Both the position numbers and the translations under genes were made by a program. 18,377 bases of DNA, from NCBI GenBank assembly GCA_041608535.1, contig JBFISM010000072.1:1-18377 (forward strand), written 5' to 3'. Below the pieces are notes generated by a model. It was given only the letters and a program-made list of their open reading frames with translations, did no database searches and was not told where the DNA came from. The stretch is from JBFISM01 sp041608535 (GTDB taxonomy: Bacteria; Actinomycetota; Acidimicrobiia; Spongiisociales; UBA5794). This document shows, piece by piece, positions 6,943 to 14,339 of the stretch (position 1 is the stretch's first letter; each line of letters starts with the position of its first letter).

Positions 6943-7849
6943 GATGGGCCGCCGCGTTGAGGTGACGGTGATAGGCGGCGGTGAGGCGGCGTGTCATGGG
7001 ACCGGGCGCTCCGCCTCGCAGCGGGCGTCCGTCGATAGTCGCCACCGGGGTCAGCCCACCAAAGGTTCCCGTCACGAACGCCTCGTCGCCTGCGTATGTC
7101 TGCTCCAGCGTGAAGTCGCGCTGGCGGGTCGTGATCCCCAGCGTCTGGGCGAGCTCGATGACCACACCGCGGGTGATGCCATTGAGACAGTGGAGCCCAG
7201 TCGACGTCCACAGCTCGTCGTTTCTCACGAGAAAGAAGTTGGTCGCGTTGCACGTAGCCACACAGCCGTTCGTATCGAGCATCAACGCCTCGTCGGCCCC
7301 CGCCCGGTTGGCTTCGATGAGCGCCACCACCTCGTGAAGCTTGCTGTGACAGTTGAGCCGTTGATCGAGGGTGTCGGGCGGCGGGCGGCGCACCGAGCTG
7401 GTGGCGAGCGAGATTCCAGCGCTGGCGACAGCTGGATCGGCCACCTTGTGCTCGGCGATGATGACCAGCGTCGGTCCGCCGACGACGAGATCCGGATGCT
7501 GCGCCGGTGTCGACTTGGTTCCGCGGGTGACCATGACCCGGACGTGGACGCCGTCTGTCATTTCGTTTGCGGCGAGAGTGCGCTCGATGGCACCGATCAG
7601 CTCGGTGCGCGTGAGCCCGATGGCGAGTCCGACCTGGTGCGCACCGGCGAAGAGGCGGTCGAGATGGCGGTCGAGATGGATGAGCGTCCCGTGGTGGAGG
7701 CGAATACCCTCCCAGATGCCGTCACCGACGAGGAACCCGCTGTCGAACACCGACACGGTGGCCTCGAGGCGGGGAACGAGCTCGCCGTCCACGTAGACCA
7801 GTACATCTGCGTTGCGCGGGTCCGGTAGCGCTTGGTGAGTCTTGGCCAT
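6935..7849 (-). CDS. Class IV aminotransferase-like protein with altered catalytic residues
   Basis: The 304-residue protein has the fold-type IV PLP layout shared by branched-chain and D-amino-acid transaminases: SVFDSGFLVGDGIWEG (33-48), the phosphate-site helix RHLDRLFAGA, VTRG (107-110), the NATNFFLV strand, NGITRGVVIELA, and FVTGTFGGLTPV with an IDGR turn near the end. Close relatives carry LDSKIHHNNLLNNIL and VSETNATN; here the gapless equivalents read LDQRLNCHSKLHEVV (161-175) and VATCNATN (197-204). The Schiff-base lysine position is therefore R164 and the PLP-ring glutamate position T199. K170 is the only lysine nearby. The reading frame is intact, so this is not an ordinary pseudogene. 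The ATG follows the hydrolase stop after one base, and the end overlaps the sulfotransferase-like gene. Normal transaminase activity is doubtful. Confidence 0.88.
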   Translation of the reverse strand: MAKTHQALPDPRNADVLVYVDGELVPRLEATVSVFDSGFLVGDGIWEGIRLHHGTLIHLDRHLDRLFAGAHQVGLAIGLTRTELIGAIERTLAANEMTDGVHVRVMVTRGTKSTPAQHPDLVVGGPTLVIIAEHKVADPAVASAGISLATSSVRRPPPDTLDQRLNCHSKLHEVVALIEANRAGADEALMLDTNGCVATCNATNFFLVRNDELWTSTGLHCLNGITRGVVIELAQTLGITTRQRDFTLEQTYAGDEAFVTGTFGGLTPVATIDGRPLRGGAPGPMTRRLTAAYHRHLNAAAHRG

Positions 7850-7850
7850 C

Positions 7851-8645
7851 TCACACCGCAGCGAGATGCGTGCGGATCGCCCCGATCAGTTCGTGGGGGC
7901 GTTCCATGTGGATCATGTGGCCGGTTTCGGTCACCTCCACCGTGGTCACGTGCGGAAGCGCTTCGATGAGTGGTCGTGCCGCCTCGGGCCGCGTCATCCG
8001 GTCCCGATCACCGGTGACGACGAGCACCGGGCAGCGCACCGTTTGGGCAGCGGCCGTGGCGTCCTGGTACGACGCCGACGCCCGGAGATCGGTGCCGAGC
8101 GCAGCCGTGTTCTCATACATGAGCCGCTGCCCGGACTCACGTAGCGCCATCCCCGGTATGGCATGGCGCTGCAGCTGGCTCGCCGTCGACAGTCCCCAAT
8201 CCATGATGAGATCGACCGCTTTGCGGTCACCGGCGTCGGCCGCCGCCTGCAGCTCCGGATGTACGGGCATCGTGGCACCGGTGCCGATGAGGACGAGCGA
8301 CCGGACTCGGTCCGGGGCTGCCGCGGCTGCGGCGAGACAGACGGAGGCGCCGAGGGAGTGCCCGACGAGATGGGCGGGGCCGATTCCGACGGCAGCGATG
8401 AGCGCAACCAGCCAGTCGGCCAGCTCCTCGACAGACTCGAGCGGCGGTCCGTCGCTGGCGCCGTGTCCGGGCAGGTCTGGTACGAGCACGGAGTAGCCGT
8501 GATAGGCGAATGCCCGCGTCACCATGGCCCACACGGTGCGGTCCATCCCGGCGCCGTGTACGAACACGAGAAGCGGTTTGTCGCCGGTCAGCGGTGCGCC
8601 GGCCGTCGATGCCCGCACTTGTTTGCCGGCGACGTCTATGCGCAC
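7851..8645 (-). CDS. Alpha/beta hydrolase
   Basis: A 264-residue alpha/beta hydrolase of the esterase/lactonase type. It shows the oxyanion-hole HGAGMD (30-35), LPGHGASDGP (58-67), the nucleophile elbow GHSLGAS with Ser97, an acid in GDRDRMT (D213 or D215) and the general base in TGHMIHMERP (His243). A lid region with no obvious substrate signature lies between about 125 and 200. No signal peptide, so cytoplasmic. It is too short and lacks the motifs of homoserine O-acetyltransferase (MetX), although it sits directly after MetY. The GTG at 8645 was chosen because the frame begins there, seven bases past the MetY stop; no strong ribosome site is seen, suggesting coupling. The substrate cannot be read from sequence. 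Confidence 0.9.
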   Translation of the reverse strand: MRIDVAGKQVRASTAGAPLTGDKPLLVFVHGAGMDRTVWAMVTRAFAYHGYSVLVPDLPGHGASDGPPLESVEELADWLVALIAAVGIGPAHLVGHSLGASVCLAAAAAAPDRVRSLVLIGTGATMPVHPELQAAADAGDRKAVDLIMDWGLSTASQLQRHAIPGMALRESGQRLMYENTAALGTDLRASASYQDATAAAQTVRCPVLVVTGDRDRMTRPEAARPLIEALPHVTTVEVTETGHMIHMERPHELIGAIRTHLAAV

Positions 8646-8652
8646 GGCCGGC

Positions 8653-9945
8653 TCACCGTTGCGAAGCTGCCAGCGCCTGCTCCAGATCGTCGAGCAGGTC
8701 GTCGATGTCTTCCAAGCCCACCGACAGGCGGACGAGGTCCTCGGAGATGCCCACCGCCTCCAGTTCCTCGTTGCTCATCGTCGAGTGTGTGGTGCTCCCG
8801 GGATGGATGACGAGCGACTTGGCGTCGCCGACGTTGGCGAGATGGGAGAACACCCGGAGACGTTTGATGAACTTCGCTCCGGCCTGGCGTCCCCCCTTGA
8901 TACCGAAGCTGAAGATCGCACCGGCGCCCCTGGGCAACAGCTTCTTTGCCAGTTCGTGGTCCGGATGGTGCTCCAGATCCGGATAGGCCACCCAGGTCAC
9001 CGCATCCGAGCCGGCCAGATACCGGACGATGGTCCGGGTGTTCGCCACGTGCCGGTCCATCCGCAGCGACAACGTCTCGGTGCCTTGCAGCAGGTAGAAC
9101 GCCGTCTGCGGCGACATCGCCGCCCCGAAGTCGCGCAGACCCTCGACTCGCGCCCGAGTGGCCAGCGCCTGGGTCCCGAACTCCTCGGCGAAGCGCAGAC
9201 CGTGGTAGCTGGGATACGGCTCGGTCAGGGTGGGGAACTTGCCGGATGCCTCCCAATCGAACGTCCCGCCGTCCACCATCACGCCGCCGATGGCGACCCC
9301 GTGCCCCCCGACGAACTTGGTGAGCGAGTGCATCACGATGTCGGCGCCGTGGTCGAAGGGACGGAACAGATAGGGCGTGGCGAAGGTGTTGTCGATGAGC
9401 ACCGGGATGTCCGCGGCATGGGCGATCTCCGACACGGCCGGTAGGTCGAGGACCTCCAGACCAGGGTTCCCCAGTGTCTCACCGACGACGAGCTTGGTCT
9501 GGGGGCCGATTGCCTCACGCAGTCCGTCGTGATCCCGGGGATGGACGAAGGTGGTGGTGATCCCGAAGCGAGGCATGGTGTGGGCCAGGATGTTGCGGGT
9601 GCCGCCGTAGACGGCCTGGGAGCACACCACGTGGTCGCCGGCGCTGAGGATCGTGGCGAGGGCGAGATGGAAAGCAGCCATCCCGGATGCGGTGCACACC
9701 GCACCGGTGCCGCCTTCGAGGGCCGCCATCCGCTCCTCGAGCACGGCGACGGTCGGGTTGGAGATGCGGGTGTAGATATGACCGTGTCGCTCGAGGTTGA
9801 ACAGCTCGGCGGCGTAGTCGACGTCGGGGAAGAGGTACGAGGTGGTGTGGTAGATCGGCACGGCTCGTGCCCCGAAATCGGCGTCCGGCCGGTGTCCGGA
9901 GTGCAGGGCCAGGGTGTCGAACTTGGGGAACCGCGGGGCAACCAT
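8653..9945 (-). CDS. metY: O-acetylhomoserine sulfhydrylase (aminocarboxypropyltransferase)
   Basis: A 430-residue Cys/Met-metabolism PLP enzyme, the expected length for MetY. It would convert O-acetylhomoserine plus sulfide (or methanethiol) to homocysteine (or methionine) in the cytoplasm. Motifs in order: the phosphate-contacting YTRISNPT (58-65), substrate segment SGMAAFHLAL, IDNTFATPYLF (184-194), and the PLP lysine in HSLTKFVGGHG (K210). The acidic insertion and the start LHSGHRPD are typical of MetY rather than of the shorter cystathionine lyases. The ATG at 9945 has no Shine-Dalgarno, but TAGCCT lies exactly seven bases upstream, so I infer a leaderless transcript from its own promoter besides readthrough from the TrkA-C gene 32 bases away. 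The frame stays open further upstream into that gene, but that extension has no MetY similarity. Confidence 0.93.
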   Translation of the reverse strand: MVAPRFPKFDTLALHSGHRPDADFGARAVPIYHTTSYLFPDVDYAAELFNLERHGHIYTRISNPTVAVLEERMAALEGGTGAVCTASGMAAFHLALATILSAGDHVVCSQAVYGGTRNILAHTMPRFGITTTFVHPRDHDGLREAIGPQTKLVVGETLGNPGLEVLDLPAVSEIAHAADIPVLIDNTFATPYLFRPFDHGADIVMHSLTKFVGGHGVAIGGVMVDGGTFDWEASGKFPTLTEPYPSYHGLRFAEEFGTQALATRARVEGLRDFGAAMSPQTAFYLLQGTETLSLRMDRHVANTRTIVRYLAGSDAVTWVAYPDLEHHPDHELAKKLLPRGAGAIFSFGIKGGRQAGAKFIKRLRVFSHLANVGDAKSLVIHPGSTTHSTMSNEELEAVGISEDLVRLSVGLEDIDDLLDDLEQALAASQR

Positions 9946-9952
9946 CGGGGGC

Positions 9953-9958
9953 AGGCTA
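9953..9958 (-). promoter_or_regulatory. Candidate leaderless -10 box (TAGCCT) for metY
   Basis: TAGCCT on the minus strand is separated from the ATG at 9945 by seven bases, and no ribosome site lies between. No convincing -35 hexamer is seen. Confidence 0.45.
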
Positions 9959-9977
9959 GAGGTTCCCGGCGCAGCGC

Positions 9978-10742
9978 TCAGGCGAGCTCCTCGTCGCTCT
10001 GGTGCGCCATGATCTCGCTCTGTTCGGCAACGGCGTCGTCGTGGGCGTGGTCGCCGGCCGGCGAAGCGGGCCGGTCGTCGAGATCGGACAGCACCGAGCT
10101 GCGGCCGTACAGCACCACGGTGTCCCCGGGCTCGATGACCGTGCCGCCACGGGGCGCCCCGATGAAGTCGCCATTGGCGCGGTGGATCGCCAGCACGAGC
10201 ACACCCTCGTTGGGTAGCTCGAGCTGCATGAGGTTGCGACCAGCCAGCCAATCTCCCTTCTTCACCTGGAGCTCGGTCACTGCGTAGTCGTTGCTCAGCT
10301 GGAGGATGTGGTGGTAGTCACGCAGATCGAGATCGGTGAACCGGTCGACCACCCGGGCGATGAGTGCGGTGATGTTGCGCTCGAACACCTGGCTGCGAGC
10401 GACGAGGGCGATGAGCAGCAACCCACCGATGACGACTCCCAGACGGAATGCCACCTCTCGCGACGAAGGGCTCGACGAGAACGAGAGCATGACGGAGGCG
10501 ATGAGCGTGATGAAACCGGCATTGCCCACGAGCATGAGCGTGAGCACGACTCGTCGCCGGATCGGGTGACCCACGACCGATTCCGACTCGGTGGTGGTGA
10601 ACCCGACCCCGGTGAGCGCCGAGCGGGCCTGAAAGCGAGCCAGCTCGAAGGGGAGACCGGTGGCGACGAGCGCCACCGTGGCGATGCGAGCGATGAGCAG
10701 CACCACCAACACCACCATGAACAACGATGCAATCGCCAGCAA
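9978..10742 (-). CDS. Membrane protein with C-terminal TrkA-C (RCK_C) domain
   Basis: The 254-residue protein has hydrophobic segments at about 2-28, 65-88 and 97-116 and a cytoplasmic TrkA-C domain at about 145-225 (VTELQVKKGDWLAG; LAIHRANGDFIGAPRG; IEPGDTVVLYG). TrkA-C domains bind small ligands such as nucleotides and regulate ion transporters. Between the first two helices lies FQARSALTGVGFTTTE and later GNAGF, which resemble pore-loop motifs of Trk/Ktr potassium transporters, but there are too few helices for a complete channel subunit. The TTG at 10742 is the best start: AAGGAG (10750-10755) lies seven bases before it, and the frame then gives a clean membrane helix. The tail is acidic with histidines (DHAHDD). 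First gene of the minus-strand run, followed by metY; the functional link to sulfur metabolism is unclear. Confidence 0.85.
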   Translation of the reverse strand: MLAIASLFMVVLVVLLIARIATVALVATGLPFELARFQARSALTGVGFTTTESESVVGHPIRRRVVLTLMLVGNAGFITLIASVMLSFSSSPSSREVAFRLGVVIGGLLLIALVARSQVFERNITALIARVVDRFTDLDLRDYHHILQLSNDYAVTELQVKKGDWLAGRNLMQLELPNEGVLVLAIHRANGDFIGAPRGGTVIEPGDTVVLYGRSSVLSDLDDRPASPAGDHAHDDAVAEQSEIMAHQSDEELA

Positions 10743-10749
10743 CCCGGCT

Positions 10750-10755
10750 CTCCTT
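10750..10755 (-). promoter_or_regulatory. Ribosome binding site AAGGAG that sets a TTG start
   Basis: AAGGAG on the minus strand lies seven bases before TTG 10742-10740. It favours TTG over the ATG eight codons later. Confidence 0.7.
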
Positions 10756-10842
10756 CACCTCGGTCGGCGTGGCCCGCATTGTGCCCGAGCTGGACCGCGT
10801 GCGATAGCGAAAACGCCGGTCGAGACGGGACAGGTCGAACCG

Positions 10843-10875
10843 GGACAGGGCGCCGGCCAAACCGGCGCCCTGTCC
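10843..10875 (-). terminator. Strong GC-rich hairpin ending the ABC-transporter operon
   Basis: A perfect 14-base-pair stem (10843-10856 pairs with 10862-10875) closes a five-base loop. It sits 46 bases after the permease stop and before the TrkA-C gene. No U-run follows on either strand, as is common for actinobacterial terminators. Two direct copies of CGGGACAGG (10826-10834 and 10841-10849) lie at its minus-strand 3' side. An mRNA-stabilising role is also possible. Confidence 0.75.
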
Positions 10876-10921
10876 TCCCCCCATATCTGTGACCACCCCG
10901 CAATGTTGACGGGGCGCTCAG

Positions 10922-13468
10922 TCACTCGTAGCTGATCGCCTCCAGCACGTTGAGCCGGCTGGCGCGCCACGCGGGCCACAGCGCGAACACCACGCCCAGC
11001 ACACCGGCGATCGCGATCCACAGCGCCAACCCGCCAAAGGGGATGACGAATTCGGTGAAACCCTCGTCGCGCAGCGGCTGGAGGATGGCCCAGCCGAAGA
11101 AGATGCCCAGCCCCACCCCCAGGATGGCCCCGAACACGGACACAATCGAAGCTTCCACCCGGATCATCCTTCGGGTCTGCCGCCGGTTGAGACCCACGGC
11201 CCGCAGCAGGCCGATCTCCCTGGTGCGCTCGATGACGGCCAGTGCCATCGTGTTGGTGACTCCGATGAGGGCGATGAGCACCGTCATTGCCAGCAACCCG
11301 GTGATGAGACCGAGTATCTGGTTCACCTGGTCGCCGATCTCGTCCACCAACTCTTCGTTGGTTTGCACGTTCGCGCTCGGGATGTCGGCGGCGAGCGCGG
11401 CAACCGCATCCCTCGTCTCCTCGGCGGTGAACCCCGTTGCTGATTGGATGTAGACCTGAGAGTCGGCGTCAGAGCCGAACTCGCTGGTGAAACGGTCCCT
11501 GGACAGCGAGTAGCCGGTGATGGTGTCGCTGGTGATGATCCCTTCGACGGTGAGCTCCTGGACACCCGATTGCTCGAACTCGATCGCGACGACGTCGCCA
11601 ACGGACCAGTCGTTCGATTCCGCCTCGCTGCTCCCCACGAGGACACCGTCGTCGCTGATCGCAGCCGTGCCCTCGATCGACTCCACGCTGAAGAAGTCTT
11701 CGAAGTTCGGTTCGAGGCTGCCGGCAAACGTCTCGGTGCCATCGACGATGATGGCCCCGGCCTGGATGCGGGTCAGCGCGGCCACCTCTTCGAGTCCGGC
11801 GGCCTCCTCGGCGAGATCGGCCGTGAATCCGCTGATGGCGAATTGGTCGGTCGAGGTCACCACCACATCGGCGTCGACACCGGTATCGAAGATCGCATCC
11901 ACGGTGCCGCGTATCGATGCGGACAACAGCGTGACCATGGAGATGAGGGCGATCCCGACCATGATCGCCGACGCGGTGGCTGCGGTTCGTCGCGGGCTGC
12001 GCCCGGCGTTGCGCTGCGCCAGTTTTCCGGCTGCGCCAAATGCCTTGGCGAGCGGTGCGCCGATGGTTCTCGCCATGGGATCGGCGACCAGTGCGCTGAA
12101 CACGTACGCGGCGAGGATGATGACGGCAGCCCCGGCTCCGATCAGGCTCAGCGGCACGGTGGCGCCGTCGTAGTCACCGAGCAGCCCGGCGAACATGAGC
12201 GCCACCCCGACGACTCCGAGCACCGCGCCGAAGATGGCGCGGCGGGTCAGCGTCTTGCGCTTGGGGCGGGCCATCTCCTCACGCATGGCGGCCACCGGGG
12301 GCACCCGCGATGCCCCTATTGCAGGCACGATCGCCGACACCAGCGTGACGACGACACCCACGATGAGGCCGACGACCAGGGTGCGCGGTGCGAACACCAG
12401 CGCCGCCGACGGCAACGCTATACCGAATTGCTCGAGCGCGGCCCGCAATGCGATTGCGAGCCCGGCCCCGGCAGCAATGCCGATCACCGAAGCGATGACC
12501 CCGACGACGAGCGCCTCGAACAGCACCGACCACAGCACCTGGCGACGGGTAGCGCCGACGGCACGCAGCAGCGCCAGCTCGCGCAGCCGTTGCGCCACGA
12601 CGATGCGGAACGTGTTGTAGATGAGGAAGGTCGCCACGAACAACGCCACGAAGGCGAACACCAGGAGGAACGTGCCGAAGAAGCTCAAGCCCTCCTGGAT
12701 CTCGGCGGCTTGCTCCTCGGCGGCCTCCTGCGACGACTGCGCTCGCGCTCCCTCGGGGAGCACCTGGCCGACGGCGGCGACCAGCGTCTCGATGTCGGTG
12801 CCCGGCTCGGCCTGGACGAAGGCGCCATCGAGCTGACCTTCCCGTTCGAGCACCTTCTGGGTGGTCTCGAGGTCGAACAAGGCAAAGGTGGCGCCGCCGA
12901 TGTTGTCCGCTTCGCCAAAGCCGGCGATCCCGACCAAGGTGAACTCCCTGGTGCCGATGGTGGGGAACTCCACCGGAACGGTGTCTCCGATTTCGTAGCC
13001 GGCGGTGTCGGCGGAGGCGGCGTCGATCACGATCTCATCGCCACCCATCGGGGGCCGGCTCTCGCCCCGCAGCTCGAACCCACCGGTGCCGACCTCGCTC
13101 CCGGTCAGAGCGGCGGCGAACTGTGGTGGGCCCTGACCGCCGATGGGCTCTCCGTCTCTGTCGATGATCTTCGGTCCGAAGCCGGTGAGGGTGGGGATGA
13201 CCTCGGCCACCCCGTCGACTGCGGCGATGTCGGCGACGAGGCTCTCCTCGAAGTAGATCCCCTGGCCGAACTGGAAGGTCGAGTCACCGGCGACCACGAT
13301 GTCGATGCCGACGAATGCCTCGTCGAATATCGAATCGAAGGCGCGATTTGTCGTGTCGGTGTAGATGTAGGTGCCCGAGACGAATGCCACCCCGAGAACG
13401 ATGGCGAGTGCGGTGAGCGCAAGCCGTGCCTTGTGGGCGAACAGGCTCTTGAGCGATGCCTTCCACAT
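10922..13468 (-). CDS. ABC transporter permease, duplicated FtsX/MacB type
   Basis: The 848-residue protein has about ten membrane helices in two FtsX-like halves. A first helix (about 16-36) leads to an extracytoplasmic MacB-type domain, then helices at about 265-290, 318-345 and 365-388. Two linking helices follow (405-455), then a helix at 490-515, a second external domain, and three final helices. Each FtsX core carries the coupling segment LRAVGATRRQV or LRAVGLNRRQT, where the ATPase docks. This layout is typical of actinobacterial permeases of the MacB/LolE group, which work by mechanotransmission on lipids, lipoproteins, peptides or drugs at the membrane rather than as simple channels; the substrate is unknown. 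The ATG at 13468 lies three bases after the ATPase stop. The mature end (NVLEAISYE) matches the family. Confidence 0.93.
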   Translation of the reverse strand: MWKASLKSLFAHKARLALTALAIVLGVAFVSGTYIYTDTTNRAFDSIFDEAFVGIDIVVAGDSTFQFGQGIYFEESLVADIAAVDGVAEVIPTLTGFGPKIIDRDGEPIGGQGPPQFAAALTGSEVGTGGFELRGESRPPMGGDEIVIDAASADTAGYEIGDTVPVEFPTIGTREFTLVGIAGFGEADNIGGATFALFDLETTQKVLEREGQLDGAFVQAEPGTDIETLVAAVGQVLPEGARAQSSQEAAEEQAAEIQEGLSFFGTFLLVFAFVALFVATFLIYNTFRIVVAQRLRELALLRAVGATRRQVLWSVLFEALVVGVIASVIGIAAGAGLAIALRAALEQFGIALPSAALVFAPRTLVVGLIVGVVVTLVSAIVPAIGASRVPPVAAMREEMARPKRKTLTRRAIFGAVLGVVGVALMFAGLLGDYDGATVPLSLIGAGAAVIILAAYVFSALVADPMARTIGAPLAKAFGAAGKLAQRNAGRSPRRTAATASAIMVGIALISMVTLLSASIRGTVDAIFDTGVDADVVVTSTDQFAISGFTADLAEEAAGLEEVAALTRIQAGAIIVDGTETFAGSLEPNFEDFFSVESIEGTAAISDDGVLVGSSEAESNDWSVGDVVAIEFEQSGVQELTVEGIITSDTITGYSLSRDRFTSEFGSDADSQVYIQSATGFTAEETRDAVAALAADIPSANVQTNEELVDEIGDQVNQILGLITGLLAMTVLIALIGVTNTMALAVIERTREIGLLRAVGLNRRQTRRMIRVEASIVSVFGAILGVGLGIFFGWAILQPLRDEGFTEFVIPFGGLALWIAIAGVLGVVFALWPAWRASRLNVLEAISYE

Positions 13469-13471
13469 GGT

Positions 13472-14212
13472 TCAGGACCCGAGTGCCTTGAGCCGGTCGA
13501 ACACCGATTCCGGGGTCGGGCCGTGCATCTCGTCGACGATGAGGCCGTCGTCGAGGAACACGATCTCGTCCGCATAGCTGGCCGAAACCGGATCGTGCGT
13601 CACCATAACGATGGTCTGCCCGAGCTCCTTGACCGCGGTCCGCATGAAATCGAGCAACTCCGCCCCGGATTTCGAGTCGAGGTTGCCGCTGGGTTCGTCG
13701 GCGAACACGATGTCGGGCCGAGAGATGAGCGCCCGGGCCGCTGCGACACGCTGCTGCTGGCCGCCCGACAGCTCGGTGGGACGGTGGGTGAGTCGGTCGC
13801 CGAGGTCCACGGCCTCTATCACCTCGTTCATCCATGCCGGATCCGGCTTCAAGCCGGCGATCGACAGCGGCAGGACGATGTTCTCCTCGGCGTTCAGGGT
13901 CGGGATGAGGTTGAACGCTTGGAAGACGAAGCCGACCTTGCTGCGGCGCAGCTCCGTGAGCTCCCGGTCCTTCAGCGTCCCCAGATCGATGCCACCGATC
14001 CGCACGACCCCCTCGGTGAGCGTGTCGAGCCCCGCGAGGCAATGCAGCAGCGTTGACTTACCCGATCCGGATGGTCCCATGATGGCGGTGAATCGCCCGC
14101 GGGTGAATCCACGGGTGATTCCACGCAGGGCATGTACGGCGGCTTCTCCCTCGCCGTAGATCTTGACGCCGCGCTCGATCTCGGCAATGGCGTCGGTGGC
14201 AATGGTCGTCAT
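13472..14212 (-). CDS. ABC transporter ATP-binding protein, MacB/LolD type
   Basis: The 246-residue ATPase has Walker A GPSGSGKST (46-54), the Q-loop in VFQAFNLIPTLNAEEN, signature LSGGQQQRVAAARAL (148-162), Walker B IVFADEPSGNLDS (168-180) and the H-loop MVTHD. ADEPSGNLD is typical of the LolD/MacB/FtsE group that pairs with FtsX-type permeases, matching the gene that follows after three bases. ATP hydrolysis on the cytoplasmic face would drive the permease. The ATG at 14212 gives the usual N-terminus; the GAGAGAGA stretch upstream is only a weak ribosome site. A good promoter lies upstream at 14245-14273. Confidence 0.95.
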   Translation of the reverse strand: MTTIATDAIAEIERGVKIYGEGEAAVHALRGITRGFTRGRFTAIMGPSGSGKSTLLHCLAGLDTLTEGVVRIGGIDLGTLKDRELTELRRSKVGFVFQAFNLIPTLNAEENIVLPLSIAGLKPDPAWMNEVIEAVDLGDRLTHRPTELSGGQQQRVAAARALISRPDIVFADEPSGNLDSKSGAELLDFMRTAVKELGQTIVMVTHDPVSASYADEIVFLDDGLIVDEMHGPTPESVFDRLKALGS

Positions 14213-14244
14213 CGGTGTGTCTCTCTCTCGAAACCCGTGCTGCG

Positions 14245-14273
14245 AGCGTAAGGAACGGGGTGGTGGTGGTCAT
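14245..14273 (-). promoter_or_regulatory. Candidate promoter of the ABC-transporter operon
   Basis: On the minus strand, ATGACC (14273-14268) and TACGCT (14250-14245) are separated by 17 bases, close to a vegetative -35/-10 pair. Transcription would start near 14238, giving a leader of about 25 bases before the ATG at 14212. The 127-base gap to fdhD must also hold the divergent fdhD promoter. Confidence 0.5.
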
Positions 14274-14292
14274 CGGCCGTTGGTCTGCTTCA

Positions 14293-14314
14293 CCGTCATC
14301 CTCGGGGATGACGG
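14293..14314. promoter_or_regulatory. Perfect 9-base inverted repeat in the divergent promoter region
   Basis: CCGTCATCC (14293-14301) and GGATGACGG (14306-14314) are exact inverse complements around TCGG. The element ends 14 bases before the candidate fdhD -10 box, so it overlaps the -35 region, and lies just upstream of the ABC promoter. It could be an operator for a dimeric regulator. If fdhD is leaderless it is not in that mRNA, so an RNA hairpin role is less likely. Confidence 0.45.
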
Positions 14315-14327
14315 CCGTACCGGCAGG

Positions 14328-14333
14328 TAGCCT
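14328..14333 (+). promoter_or_regulatory. Candidate leaderless -10 box (TAGCCT) for fdhD
   Basis: TAGCCT ends six bases before the ATG at 14340. The same hexamer occurs at the same kind of distance before metY. No Shine-Dalgarno intervenes. Confidence 0.45.
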
Positions 14334-14339
14334 CCAATC

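Noticed and set aside
7851..8645. The hydrolase next to metY being MetX (homoserine O-acetyltransferase)
   Set aside because: MetX is about 370 residues with its own motifs; this protein has 264 residues and a generic esterase pattern.
8653..10251. A longer metY reading frame starting inside the TrkA-C gene
   Set aside because: The extra 102 residues are Arg/Gly-rich without similarity to MetY; the family start fits ATG 9945.
11444..14056. An 870-codon open frame on the plus strand opposite the ABC permease and ATPase
   Set aside because: Its protein is rich in Arg, His, Gly and Asp with no recognisable motif, and it is the mirror of two well-supported genes. Long antisense frames are common at this GC content.
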